A stretch of DNA of 64,000 nt from JAZKAR01 sp040389065 (GCA_040389065.1 JAZKAR010000006.1:62001-126000); one strand, 5' to 3'; shown: positions 17,460 to 26,135, numbered from the stretch's first letter. Notes: a model not told the origin generated them from the letters alone. Translations and numbers: made by a program.

Positions 17460-18194
17460 TCAGAGATTTGCAAAATCAACTTTTGACATTGGTATTGCGC
17501 ATTCCATGATGATAGTAAGTGCTAAAGTTGGATTAATAACACTTTTACCTGCCTCAATTGCTTCTTGAATTGCAAGGCCGTATAGAATTGGCCAATTTTC
17601 AGGATTTGGACAAAATAATTCTAAGGTAGGAAATAGCATAGGCCAGAGTAATTTTAAGTAATTAATTGGATAATCATGAGCCTTATGATTTTCTGGCACG
17701 CGTGGAATACCAAATAAATTGCTTCCCAGTACAGATGTCGTGTGTTGAAAAATATCATTCAAATCTGGAAATTCTTTAGCTCCTGCATGTTGGGCAGCTC
17801 CGGCAGCCAACTCCCACACCGAGTATTGAGAGTTAGCGAGCAGATTATTTAATGCGTCGCCAAAAAAGAATTTTTGGTTGTCTTTAGTTTTAATAATTTT
17901 AAATACTACTATATCTGCTAAATGCCTACTTTTTGCTTGAGCACGTAGGCTTGCTTGGCAGGAGTAACCAGCTAAAGTGCCTAAAGCGCATAAAAGCGAT
18001 TCAACATGTACACCGCTTTCGTTTTTCATACCATTAAGTAATGATTGAAATATTTCTTTAGAGCCAATTTTAGCACCGATCAAAGGATCATCTTTGCTTC
18101 GTTCGTGGATTGCACGAATAAGTGCCTCAGTTTCGGGCGCTAGTTTAGTCTCATTTTTTGTTCCTGTCAGCTTCTCTATAGCTTTCTTAAACAT
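17460..18194 (-). CDS. Hypothetical cytosolic protein
   Basis: I do not recognise this 244-residue protein. It has no signal peptide or membrane helix. The start MFKKAIEKLTGTKNETKLAP is basic; the middle contains a Cys/Ala-rich helix (LLCALGTLAGYSCQASLRAQ) and several tryptophans follow (VWELAAGA, LLWPMLFPTL, NWPILYG). The composition is that of a soluble alpha-helical protein. It stands alone between the GST and a lipoprotein gene, both separated by spacers longer than 200 bases. Confidence 0.7.
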   Translation of the reverse strand: MFKKAIEKLTGTKNETKLAPETEALIRAIHERSKDDPLIGAKIGSKEIFQSLLNGMKNESGVHVESLLCALGTLAGYSCQASLRAQAKSRHLADIVVFKIIKTKDNQKFFFGDALNNLLANSQYSVWELAAGAAQHAGAKEFPDLNDIFQHTTSVLGSNLFGIPRVPENHKAHDYPINYLKLLWPMLFPTLELFCPNPENWPILYGLAIQEAIEAGKSVINPTLALTIIMECAIPMSKVDFANL

Positions 18195-18417
18195 TATTAA
18201 AACTCCGCATTTTTAATATTTTATATAACGGAAATGTTAGGGAAATTTTCTAATGAAGCTTGCAGGTTAATTATTTTACAAAAAATAAATTAAAAAATCA
18301 GGTTTTCCATTGCACCCGGTTTTCTCGCATCTTGATTTTTAATACCTGCCTTTTTACAAGTAAATAATTTTTGCAGGAGGAGATGTAGCTTTATAGTTTG
18401 CGTACAAGAAAATTTTT

Positions 18418-19191
18418 TTATGTCTTTTTTGATTGAAGAAATTTTCTTATTTTCCTGAAAAGAAAAACTATAATAAATAGTATAATTGAGGCAGGAAATA
18501 AAAAAGCTATACAGGTAATCGTAGCAGAAATACCTTCAGCTAAATTAGACTTAAACATTGATAATGAATTTAAAATGGGATTGATAAATAAATTGGTTGA
18601 AGAAAGATTAATCTCTAAAAGCTCCATGCTAACTTTTTGATGGTTAATTGCATTGTCATTTTTTAATTCTTCAATTTCAGCTTGATTTTCAGCTAATTCT
18701 TTTGCAATTTTAAGCATTGAATTTATATTTTTATCAGAATTTCTTTCAAGCGTTTCAAGTCTAGATTGATAATTGAGCAAAATTTTTAATTTTTTATCTG
18801 ATTTTTGTAAGTCTTTTGATAAGTTCTCAGACATTAAAGAGTGATTAATAATTTTTGTTTTGCTTTCAATAAAAGAAATGAATTTTTTTATATTCTCTTT
18901 TTCTGATCGTATTTTAATATTAATAGAGGTTAAATTGCCTCGAGTTATGTTTGAACTAACAATAATACATTTATCTTTTAATAAAGTTGTACATTGATTG
19001 TAAATATTTGAATGAATTTTTATTATTGTTTCTTCATTCGCTTCAGCATGTAAATAATTTTGGTACTCCATATGTTGATTATTATTTTCAAACATATCTG
19101 CTGGGCGTGGCAATGCGCTACTGTTTTCTGGATTTTTTTGAGAGCAGGCAATAAGAAATAATGCTAGAAAAGAAAAAGTTAATTTTTTCAT
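18418..19191 (-). CDS. DUF4349-like lipoprotein with C-terminal membrane helix
   Basis: A lipoprotein signal peptide with lipobox LIAC (cysteine at residue 16) starts the protein. Then comes a domain with NITRGNLTSINIKIRSEKENI and a long coiled coil at about residues 120-185 (SKDLQKSDKKLKILLNYQ through ELAENQAEIEELKN). A hydrophobic helix (about 222-243) and a basic tail end it. This order, signal, alpha/beta unit, coiled coil, one helix, is that of DUF4349 proteins. Function is unknown. A protein with both lipid anchor and membrane helix would sit in the inner membrane with its body in the periplasm. Confidence 0.75.
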   Translation of the reverse strand: MKKLTFSFLALFLIACSQKNPENSSALPRPADMFENNNQHMEYQNYLHAEANEETIIKIHSNIYNQCTTLLKDKCIIVSSNITRGNLTSINIKIRSEKENIKKFISFIESKTKIINHSLMSENLSKDLQKSDKKLKILLNYQSRLETLERNSDKNINSMLKIAKELAENQAEIEELKNDNAINHQKVSMELLEINLSSTNLFINPILNSLSMFKSNLAEGISATITCIAFLFPASIILFIIVFLFRKIRKFLQSKKT

Positions 19192-19698
19192 TTTTACCTT
19201 AAAGTGTATAACAAGGTTGTAAAATAATTATGTTACAAAAGTAGATCAAAAAACGACTGTACAAAAATGCCCTATATTAAACTACTTAAAGTGGCAGCTC
19301 AGTCATTTTCAGTAGTTTTATTTCATTTGGATTTTTACTACCAACTTTATTTAAACACACTAGTTTTGTGCAATCAAAATCAAAGAGCCAAATAATGCCT
19401 CTAAAGTCAAATTTAAATGCGCAATAATTAAATTTAAAAACAAGATATTTTTGTCGGTCTTTGTGGGGAAATGTAGATTATTGAATAATCGCAATTTATG
19501 TGGTGGTAAAATTTAAAAGGGGCTATAGTAGCCTAGCATATTAGCTAATTTACTACAGCCCCTTTTAAAATAAAATTTTCCCAGTTCGAATAGCTGTGCT
19601 GTAGCTTTGCATGTTTAAATTAAGCCAGCAAAGTGGGTATTACAACTATACTCACCATAAAATATCATTTTGAATGAAATATTAACTATTCTTGGTAA
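19192..19698. other. Spacer with a decayed family B repeat and a hairpin
   Basis: About 19292-19386 is a heavily mutated family B copy, recognisable by TTTTCAGTA, TTTTTACTA and CTAGTTTTGTGCAATC against the copy at 25654. At 19514-19570, AAAAGGGGCTATAGTA faces TACTACAGCCCCTTTTAAAA to form a strong hairpin. The right arm recurs at about 21951-21969. No gene is visible. Confidence 0.6.
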
Positions 19699-20463
19699 CT
19701 ATGTTCTGTTTAGTGTAAGCAAAGATTGCAGATCCGAAAGTAGAAGTTTGCTGCCGATCTTATGTCTTAATTGTTTTAATTCTGCTATAACATCTGTGAT
19801 TTCATTCTCACTTGGACGCAAGGGCTGAAGCGTGTTTGCTAAAATAGGAAGAACTTCACGCCGCATAAATCGACGTCCAGATTGAACACCTTGCCATGCA
19901 ACTAATAAGATTGAAATACAAAGAAATACCCAAATAACATTTTCTTCATATTCGGGTAACAAGTTACGAATTAACATAGGGCCTAGAAGCAGTAAAATGA
20001 CTGAAGATACAAGCGATAACCCAACCTCTTTGTCAATGTGCGTTGATGCAAAGCGTTTTTCAACCTTTGGTGATAAAAGCAAGAATGGACTCCGTATTAA
20101 CGCATGGCGTTCCTGCGGAGAAAATGATAAAGGTTCATTTTTTAATTGGGCCTCTATCTTAAGACGCTCTTGAAATACTTCTTCATAGACTGGAAAAGTT
20201 AGTTTAGTGAGCGTATCAATGCATTCATTAGTTTTAGATACTGAAGTATATATGTTCGGATCCGCATTAAACGCTATGTAACACTTCATGCAAGTGCGAT
20301 CAAATCCAACCAGCTCTCCTTCACCAATACTAACGTAGTAAACATGACTGGCAGAACCAATTCGCCTTAGCGTAAAAGATTGTTTTGATCTGCATATAGG
20401 GCAGAAGTCTGCGACATAGCCAATCTTTCGATAAACAATTTTTCTACCCCAAAATATGAACAT
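19699..20463 (-). CDS. Zinc-ribbon membrane protein of unknown function
   Basis: The 254-residue protein begins with CPIC at about residue 17 and CMKC near 57, a likely four-cysteine zinc site. Two hydrophobic helices lie at about 150-170 and 178-197 (SLVSSVILLLLGPMLI and VIWVFLCISILLVAWQG), and a soluble helical tail follows. No catalytic motif is visible. The protein probably sits in the inner membrane with both ends in the cytosol. The family is not known to me. The gene is single. Confidence 0.7.
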   Translation of the reverse strand: MFIFWGRKIVYRKIGYVADFCPICRSKQSFTLRRIGSASHVYYVSIGEGELVGFDRTCMKCYIAFNADPNIYTSVSKTNECIDTLTKLTFPVYEEVFQERLKIEAQLKNEPLSFSPQERHALIRSPFLLLSPKVEKRFASTHIDKEVGLSLVSSVILLLLGPMLIRNLLPEYEENVIWVFLCISILLVAWQGVQSGRRFMRREVLPILANTLQPLRPSENEITDVIAELKQLRHKIGSKLLLSDLQSLLTLNRT

Positions 20464-20735
20464 TGATTGCTCCGTATTATATGTAGCTTGCTAACGGTGT
20501 AGGTCAGTGTGGATAAGAACACTAAATGCACATCATAGAAGAAGCTTAGGCATTTACGTTAGTAAAATGCTCTCCCTTAAGTAACTGTTAGCAATGCTCT
20601 GATTTTATATGTGGGCGTATGTTAACATATTAATGTGTATTGTATTTTTGATTGATTTGAATAAAATAATTTGTAAGTGGTAAAAATCTTTTTTTATTCA
20701 TAATTTGTTGAACATTCATTTCATAATCTTCACTG

Positions 20736-20792
20736 CTTAAATCCTTATTGCTTTTCGCTAAATAGATATTAGATTCACGAGATATCTAAATG
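20736..20792. repeat. 57-bp direct repeat, first copy (remnant of a gene's 5' region)
   Basis: CTTAAATCCTT...CGCTAAATAGATATTAG and GATTCACGAGATATCTA-ATG match 27824-27880 at most positions. In the second copy the final ATG is the start codon of a real gene; here the frame continues for about six codons and then runs into a family B repeat. The spacer 20464-20735 before it holds no visible gene. Confidence 0.85.
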
Positions 20793-20808
20793 TTCCTCCT
20801 AAATAATA

Positions 20809-20905
20809 GGGTCAGGTCGCCCATTTCACATGCTTATCTACCTTAATTTTAGCTATCCATTATTTTTTACATGGACATCATTTTGTGCAGTGGGAGACCT
20901 GACCC
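20809..20905. repeat. Family B inverted-repeat element (MITE-like), copy B1
   Basis: GGGTCAGGTCGCCCA at the left is answered by TGGGAGACCTGACCC at the right. The 97-bp element has the same internal text as B2 (TTCACATG, CTACCTTAATTTT, TCATTTTGTGCAG). It supplies the last codons of the PEP-CTERM gene ending at 20853. Confidence 0.9.
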
Positions 20906-21941
20906 TTTTGTTTACTTTTATTTTTGAGGTCTTTAGCTTTTTTCTTCTTACTGCAGCAAGGGAACCTAGAGCAAATAGCAGGCTCATATATATTTCAGGT
21001 TCAGGCGCGGGCGACAGTATATAGGAATGATAATTAGCACCCATAGCAAGAATTTGACCAGAGTTATTGATGCTGTTGGCGCTAGTTAAACTTGTTCCTA
21101 GTGATGACCCGACCAAGTCATTCAGGTTTTGCATACCTAAATCAGGTGTATATAAAAAAGCGTTACTATTGTAAAAATGACTGTTATGAATCCACTTGGG
21201 AGTAACAAAGGAGCCTACTACGTAACCACTATCATTAATATCTAAACCTTCACTATCTAGCCCTAATGTTCCAATATCTTTTATGCCAGTAGTAAAAGTA
21301 TAAATAAATGCATGATGGGAAGCACCGTAATTACTACTTGTACCCGTTACTGAACCGAATGAATTAATACTATTACCATAGCTTTCCCCGTAAGGATTGT
21401 GCTGATCAAGTGTTCCAATATCTTTCATACCAGTTTCAGGGGTATAAAAAAAAGCATGATTTAAAGAAATATTATCTATATTTAAAATACCACTATCGGT
21501 TATGCTTGTTTCAGTAAATATAAATTCTCTTTTTCCTGTTACTTGGCCTGCATCATTAATACTTATTCCTCGACTCCAACTTGATCCCAGTGTGTCAATA
21601 TTTTCAGTGATTGCGTTACTAGGTGTATAAATAGAAGCATGTGAATTAGAGATTCCCGTTATTTGACCCAGATTGTTAATACCTCCTCCATCAGAAAAAT
21701 TACGTCCTATAAATTCAGTGTTATGTGAAATACCATCTGTAGGGGAGTAAATAAAAGATGGTTGGTTGCCAATAACAAAATATACTTGGCCTTGGTCATT
21801 TATATGTAGCCCACCTGAAGCACCTTCACCCAAATCAATAATATTGTAAGGGGTTGCGTTTGCGACACTGGAGAGCAATAAAGTGCAGAAAATAAGGCTA
21901 CCTATACTTAATAAGTAGCTTTTGTTGATGAGAAACATCAT
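20853..21941 (-). CDS. HAF-repeat extracellular protein with PEP-CTERM sorting signal (downstream copy)
   Basis: A signal peptide ending SSVANA is followed by repeated units of the HAF type (GHINDQGQV-like: GLHINDQGQVYF, GISINDAGQVTG, SLNDSGYVVG-like), which build a beta-propeller-like extracellular domain. The C terminus has PEPEIYMSLLFALGSLAAVRRKK: Pro-Glu-Pro, a membrane helix and a basic cluster, the sorting signal cut by exosortase. After KTSKIK the last 20 residues are encoded by family B repeat B1, so this tail is accidental. It overlaps its upstream twin by four bases. No exosortase gene is in the window. Confidence 0.85.
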   Translation of the reverse strand: MMFLINKSYLLSIGSLIFCTLLLSSVANATPYNIIDLGEGASGGLHINDQGQVYFVIGNQPSFIYSPTDGISHNTEFIGRNFSDGGGINNLGQITGISNSHASIYTPSNAITENIDTLGSSWSRGISINDAGQVTGKREFIFTETSITDSGILNIDNISLNHAFFYTPETGMKDIGTLDQHNPYGESYGNSINSFGSVTGTSSNYGASHHAFIYTFTTGIKDIGTLGLDSEGLDINDSGYVVGSFVTPKWIHNSHFYNSNAFLYTPDLGMQNLNDLVGSSLGTSLTSANSINNSGQILAMGANYHSYILSPAPEPEIYMSLLFALGSLAAVRRKKLKTSKIKVNKRVRSPTAQNDVHVKNNG

Positions 21942-22987
21942 TGATCCTTATCTACTACAGCCCCTTTTATTTTTGAGGTCTTTAGCTTTTTTCTTCTTAC
22001 TGCAGCAAGGGAACCTAGAGCAAATAGCAGGCTCATATATATTTCAGGTTCAGGCGCGGGCGACAGTATATAGGAGTGATAATTAGCACCTATAGCAAGA
22101 ATTTGACCAGAGTTATTGATGCTGTTTGCGCTAGTTAAACTTGTTCCTAATGCTGACCCAACTAAGTTATTCAAGTCTAACATGCCTGAAGCAGGTGTAT
22201 ATAGAAAAGCATTATTATTGTAAATGACACTGTTATGAATAATTGTAAGAGTAACTGAAGTTCCTACTACGTAATCGCTATCATTAATATCTAAACCTGT
22301 ACTTTCTTGCCCTAGTGTTCCAATATCTTTCATGCCGATAGCAGAATTATAAATAAATGCATGGTTATCACCGTAATTGCTACTTTGGCCTGTCACTGAA
22401 CCTAATGAGTTAATGCTAATGCCGTGACTTTCACCAAACTCATTGCCAGACTGATCAAGTGTTCCAATATCTTTCATACCAGTTTCGGCAGTATATAAAA
22501 AAGCATGTCTTAATAGCGTATTATTTACAGCCGGAATACCATTTCTTGTATAGGTTTCAGTAAATATAAAGTCTCTGCTTCCAGTGATTTGGCCTACATT
22601 ATTAATGCTTGTTCCTTGGCTCCAACCTGATCCCAGAGTGTCAATATCTGCAGTGATCCCAGTACTAGGTGTATAAATGGAAGCATGTGAATTAGAGACT
22701 CCAGTTACTTGACCAAAATTATTAATACCTTCATTGGAAAAAAAGCGCCCTATAAATTCAGAGTTATGTGAAATTCCATCTATAGGAGAATAAATAAAAG
22801 ATAGTTGGTGGTTACCAGTAAGACCATATACCTGGCCTTGGTCATTTATATGTAGCCCACCAGAAGCGCCTTCACCCAGATCAATAATATTGTAAGGGGC
22901 TGCGTTTGCAACACTTGAGAACAATAAGGTGGAAAATATGAGGCTACTTATACTTAATAAGTAGCTTTTGTTGATTAGAAACATCAA
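21938..22987 (-). CDS. HAF-repeat extracellular protein with PEP-CTERM sorting signal (upstream copy)
   Basis: It is a close tandem paralogue of the next gene: same signal peptide, same HAF units (GLHINDQGQVYG, GTSINNVGQITG, GLDINDSDYVVG) and the same PEP-CTERM tail. The middle differs by small insertions and by the repeats' variable tyrosine/threonine segments, which suggests duplication followed by divergence. Here the tail after KTSKIK is GAVVDKDQ. Exosortase-processed proteins are exported and usually linked to exopolysaccharide or biofilm surfaces; that link is from the family, not from neighbours here. Confidence 0.85.
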   Translation of the reverse strand: MMFLINKSYLLSISSLIFSTLLFSSVANAAPYNIIDLGEGASGGLHINDQGQVYGLTGNHQLSFIYSPIDGISHNSEFIGRFFSNEGINNFGQVTGVSNSHASIYTPSTGITADIDTLGSGWSQGTSINNVGQITGSRDFIFTETYTRNGIPAVNNTLLRHAFLYTAETGMKDIGTLDQSGNEFGESHGISINSLGSVTGQSSNYGDNHAFIYNSAIGMKDIGTLGQESTGLDINDSDYVVGTSVTLTIIHNSVIYNNNAFLYTPASGMLDLNNLVGSALGTSLTSANSINNSGQILAIGANYHSYILSPAPEPEIYMSLLFALGSLAAVRRKKLKTSKIKGAVVDKDQ

Positions 22988-23082
22988 TAACCTTTATTTT
23001 TATTAATTTTTAAAAAAATATCTAGACGTATCTTTGTAAAATACATGACGAAACCCAGAAATAGATAGATGTATCTTTGCTG

Positions 23083-23290
23083 CTAAATAATCGAAGCGGG
23101 AATAGCATCTACTGCAGCATTGATAGGTATTGATTGATCTGTCATACAAATTAATCCCCCATGACCAATATTCATTTTTAAGTTTTCTAGGACAGAAAAG
23201 TGCCGGATATTATCTTTGGATGGTGAAGCAGATTTTTTAATTTCCATAGGATAAATGGTTTGGTTCATAACCAGCAATACATCTACCTCA
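23083..23290 (-). pseudogene. C-terminal fragment of a DUF4143-type AAA ATPase
   Basis: The frame reads EVDVLLVMNQTIYPMEIKKS, then SKDNIRHFSVLENL and a final NAAVDAIPASII. This is the C-terminal end of DUF4143 ATPases, which have E(I/V)D, YP(I/M)EIKK and a closing IP..LI. The fragment stops abruptly at 23290, the left border of family B copy B2, so most of the gene is missing. The matching N-terminal fragment is at 25759-25905. Confidence 0.8.
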
Positions 23291-23390
23291 GGGTCAGATC
23301 TCCCATTTCACATGGTTATCAGCTACCTTAATTTTTGCTATCCATTATTTTTTACATGTACATCATTTTGTGCAGTGGGAGACCTGACCC
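23291..23390. repeat. Family B inverted-repeat element, copy B2
   Basis: GGGTCAGATCTCCCA opens it and TGGGAGACCTGACCC closes it. It is the best-preserved copy at 100 bp. It sits precisely between a truncated DUF4143 fragment and a truncated DUF5677-like gene. Confidence 0.92.
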
Positions 23391-23899
23391 TTTAGCCTGT
23401 GCTGACCTAGCCTGTGCTTTAGCCCCTGCGTAGAAAGAGCACCTTTAGAAAAATTATTTTTCCAAAACTTATTTTCATCATAAGATTTATCAGGCATATA
23501 TTTTTTTGAAAGCTCATGGTTATAAAGCATAGCTATGGCAATATCAGTATTTTCATGTAACGATCTCATTAGAATTTTTGATGAAGGTTCAATACCAACA
23601 TTTATTAATCTATAGATAGCACAAACTAACTCTATTTCTCTTGAAATTAAAAACCAAAATGCATGATTTTTTAAATGCTTATTTTGATTGGCTCTTTGAT
23701 CCCATACATTTTGTAACTGTAGTAAACAATGAATCCCCTCTTCTAATATGGTTACACCTTTTTCTAAATGTGATTGAAGAATGGATTTTGATGAGTTTTC
23801 AGCTTCATCCAGAAGTTTTTTTACATTAATTTTTTTAATATCTGAGCTAAAAGTTTTTTTTAATTCTTCCCATTGGGCATTGATAATATCTTTTATCAT
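23363..23899 (-). pseudogene. DUF5677-like protein, 3' end replaced by family B repeat
   Basis: The 178-residue frame starts MIKDIINAQWEEL. Its middle (LEEGIHCLLQLQ, FWFLISREIELVCAIYRL, PSSKILMRSLHENTDIAI) looks like the helical DUF5677 family, whose members are usually 250 residues or more. After GALSTQGLKHRLGQ the last residues come from repeat B2 (GQVSHCTK), so the native C terminus is lost. It is the third gene of a cassette-like series on the minus strand. Whether the short product is stable is not known. Confidence 0.65.
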
Positions 23900-23935
23900 A
23901 AATTAAATATCTAAAGTTAGAATTAACGCGCGCCG

Positions 23936-24802
23936 TTAGGCGACCCTGTTCAATGAGTTGTTGGATAAGTTGTTGATTTTTTGCTCATAATCTTTGATTT
24001 TGATTTGTAATTCTCTGTCTTCATTAATGAGGATGTTTCCATTTTCTTTTTTAACTGAAGTAAATTCTTGTAAAAAATCATACTGTGAGCATTCCCAAAC
24101 AATAGTAAATATATCAGCTAAGCGCAACAATAATTTTCCATAGATTAGAAAATTATGGTCGCCTAAAACAACCATACCTTTTCCATCTATTATTTTTAAA
24201 AATTCTGAGTGATTAGAATAATCTATATGCGTTTTATCGCTTAGAAAATTATATAATTTACCTGCATTTGGTATTAATTTTTTAAGTTCTGAAATTGATT
24301 TTGTTGTAATGATTTTTCTTATATCATCTATATCATTGAATTTATATGCAGCACTTGCCCATGCAATTTGCTCTAGGATTAAGCGTGCTACAGCATATCC
24401 TTCATAAGCTTTTCCAAGAATAAAAAGAAAATGAACACAAAAAAAGCTTTCTTCTAATCGTTGTAATACTAATGAAGCTCCAAAAACTCCAGCTGTACAT
24501 TCTGATGCATTATTTAGTTTAGATATAGATTGTGAAACATGATTTTTGGCTGTGGTATAGGCATCAATATAAAGTAACTTTAATTTTTCATCATCGTCAT
24601 TATCATTTTCTTCTTTTGTTAAATACTCTTTTTTTGCATAATCGATACTTTTTAAGTGAAGAGTTGATGCAATTGCTGCTGCCCTTACATTATCTTTAAA
24701 ATTTTCTGTATATTTTGATCTTTCAATTAGAGCAAAATATTGGAGAGTACCTACAATGTCAAAATCTTCCAGTATGTTAAGTAATTGTGCTCTTGATGTC
24801 AT
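23936..24802 (-). CDS. Helical hypothetical protein, integron cassette-like gene
   Basis: The 288-residue protein starts at MTSRAQLLNIL, directly after an attC site; a nominal upstream start at 24847 lies inside attC and is rejected. It is almost all helix, with a charged loop (KEENDNDDDEK) and the pattern GKAYEGYAVARLILEQIAWA followed by LSDKTHIDYSNHSEF, which recalls DUF5677/HEPN-like proteins such as its downstream neighbour, though this is weak. The stop TAA lies inside GCCTAAC, a left attC core, at 23932-23938. Cassette genes commonly encode accessory or defence functions; no function is visible here. Confidence 0.65.
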   Translation of the reverse strand: MTSRAQLLNILEDFDIVGTLQYFALIERSKYTENFKDNVRAAAIASTLHLKSIDYAKKEYLTKEENDNDDDEKLKLLYIDAYTTAKNHVSQSISKLNNASECTAGVFGASLVLQRLEESFFCVHFLFILGKAYEGYAVARLILEQIAWASAAYKFNDIDDIRKIITTKSISELKKLIPNAGKLYNFLSDKTHIDYSNHSEFLKIIDGKGMVVLGDHNFLIYGKLLLRLADIFTIVWECSQYDFLQEFTSVKKENGNILINEDRELQIKIKDYEQKINNLSNNSLNRVA

Positions 24803-24823
24803 TGTTAATAATCCGATATGTAA

Positions 24824-24915
24824 GCTAACGTTTGAGTTAACGGGCACCGGAGCGTTAGCGTAGGGAAGCCAACCAGCGGCGCTGGTTGGCTGTCCCGTTG
24901 AACGATTTGTTGGGC
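24824..24915 (-). other. Integron attC recombination site (59-base element)
   Basis: On the minus strand it starts GCCCAAC (24915-24909) and ends near AACGTTAGC (24830). The L boxes, TCAACGGGAC and GTGCCCGTTAA, pair with one extra base, the hallmark of attC. The centre is a perfect AGCCAACCAGCG / CGCTGGTTGGCT palindrome at 24867-24891. The site starts eight bases past a stop codon, as cassettes do. Confidence 0.88.
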
Positions 24916-24922
24916 GTAATTA

Positions 24923-25432
24923 CTAAAAGAACTTAGTACCGTCTTGTATTTTAAGTTGAGCTTTACTATCTAAGTCTATACAGTAAGAAGAGTCATGAAT
25001 AGAAATAAACCCTCTAATGCTAGGCCGCAAATTACGAGTTTGTTTCCAGCAGTCAATAAACCATTGCTCATACATATTTGCTTGTAATGAAAATAAGCTT
25101 TCTTCAAAAGCCTCTTTTTGATCATTAGAACAGGATTTAATTAAATCAAAAAAATATTCATAAGGAAATAGCTGATCTTCATCGGGATTAAGAATTTCGA
25201 CGACCTCACCTGCACCACAATAACCGACCTTAGAATTTAAAGGGCAAGCAATTGGAGTCAATGAATCAGATTCATACTCAAAATAAATTGCATCTATATC
25301 ATTTTTTGAAATTGCGTGATCTAAAACTTCAAATGGTAGATCATTAAGAAACTTAGATAGCTTTTTAATCAATAAAGGTGTTTTTTGATCAAGAATTTTC
25401 TTTATGCGTTTTTGTGCTTCATCTATTGACAT
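24923..25432 (-). CDS. Hypothetical protein, integron cassette gene
   Basis: The 169-residue acidic protein begins MSIDEAQKRIKKILDQ and ends LKIQDGTKFF. It has no signal, membrane helix or known motif. A GTTGGGC core half-site at 25450-25456 lies just before its leader and a complete attC follows its stop, so the gene is a textbook cassette: core site, short leader, ORF, attC. It has no recognisable promoter of its own. Tryptophan and cysteine residues (YEQWFIDCWKQTRN) hint at a compact fold. I cannot assign a function. Confidence 0.7.
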   Translation of the reverse strand: MSIDEAQKRIKKILDQKTPLLIKKLSKFLNDLPFEVLDHAISKNDIDAIYFEYESDSLTPIACPLNSKVGYCGAGEVVEILNPDEDQLFPYEYFFDLIKSCSNDQKEAFEESLFSLQANMYEQWFIDCWKQTRNLRPSIRGFISIHDSSYCIDLDSKAQLKIQDGTKFF

Positions 25433-25449
25433 GAATCTTTTCCATTACG

Positions 25450-25456
25450 CCCAACG
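25450..25456 (-). other. attC/attI core half-site of the cassette
   Basis: Minus-strand GTTGGGC (preceded by AAC) is the seven-base core at which IntI cuts between G and TT. Only this half remains; the rest of the upstream attC or attI has been lost. Confidence 0.6.
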
Positions 25457-25653
25457 TTAAATATACACCTGAAATTAAAAGCGTATAACTTTTCTAAAAA
25501 GTAGCTTATAAGTCTAGAGATTTCTGTAAATGATTAAAAATAAAATCATTTTATTGAAGTGTGTAACTTATACAGATGAATAATACACCTCTTTAATATG
25601 TACAAAACTTAATTTTATAACTTTGTATATAATTTTTAAGGATGAAAGTCATA

Positions 25654-25757
25654 GGGTCGGGTATCCCACTTCACATGATTTCAGTTACCTTGGTTTTTAC
25701 TTTTATTATTCATTATTTTACAAATACATCAGTTTTGTGTAATCAGAGTCTTGACCC
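25654..25757. repeat. Family B inverted-repeat element, copy B3 (diverged)
   Basis: It opens GGGTCGGGTATCCCACTTCAC and closes with TCTTGACCC; the inner TTTTGTGTAATCAGAGTC matches the family with several changes. Its right border touches the N-terminal DUF4143 fragment. Confidence 0.8.
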
Positions 25758-25758
25758 T

Positions 25759-25905
25759 AACGCTTGTAATGTAACGTCGATCTTTACTTGCAAGATAACG
25801 CAAAAAGCTGGTTTTTCCTACTTGACGAGGCTCTGTTGCCAGTAATGCAAGAAATGCGTGCTTAGTATGAGTGATAAAATTATCTAAATTACGTTTAATA
25901 TATAT
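25759..25905 (-). pseudogene. N-terminal fragment of a DUF4143-type AAA ATPase
   Basis: The frame reads YIKRNLDNFITHTKHAFLAL, then TEPRQVGKTSFLRYLA and SKDRRYITS. This is the start of DUF4143 ATPases with their P-loop (GPRQVGKTT; here the first Gly is Glu). It ends at the right border of family B copy B3. An ATG start is not visible in frame, so the 5' end is decayed too. It and the fragment at 23083 appear to be the two ends of one gene. Confidence 0.75.
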
Positions 25906-25906
25906 A

Positions 25907-25945
25907 ATTCGTCCAAAGTAAAATCACATATTAGATTGGACGAAT
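25907..25945. promoter_or_regulatory. Inverted repeat in front of the broken ATPase gene
   Basis: ATTCGTCCAA (25907-25916) and TTGGACGAAT (25936-25945) are exact complements 19 bases apart. It could be an operator of the former ATPase gene or ends of a small element. The rest of 25946-26135 shows no gene. Confidence 0.45.
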
Positions 25946-26135
25946 ATTGGTCGATGTGCAAACAGATTTTTCCTGATAAATATAGTAAGGCAAAATCTCC
26001 TATTTCAAATCAGAAAACGGATTGTAAGCACGTTAAGAATTTGTATGTTGTTTAATGCGAAATGTAAACCTAAATCCCATAATTTTCTACCCTGTGCTTC
26101 GGTGCCGCTTAATTAAAAATTTGGAGTAGCAAAAA

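Noticed and set aside
20482..20566. GCTAACGG...TACGTTAG resembled a second attC site
   Set aside because: The core ends fit only in part and the inner boxes do not pair, so it is not called.
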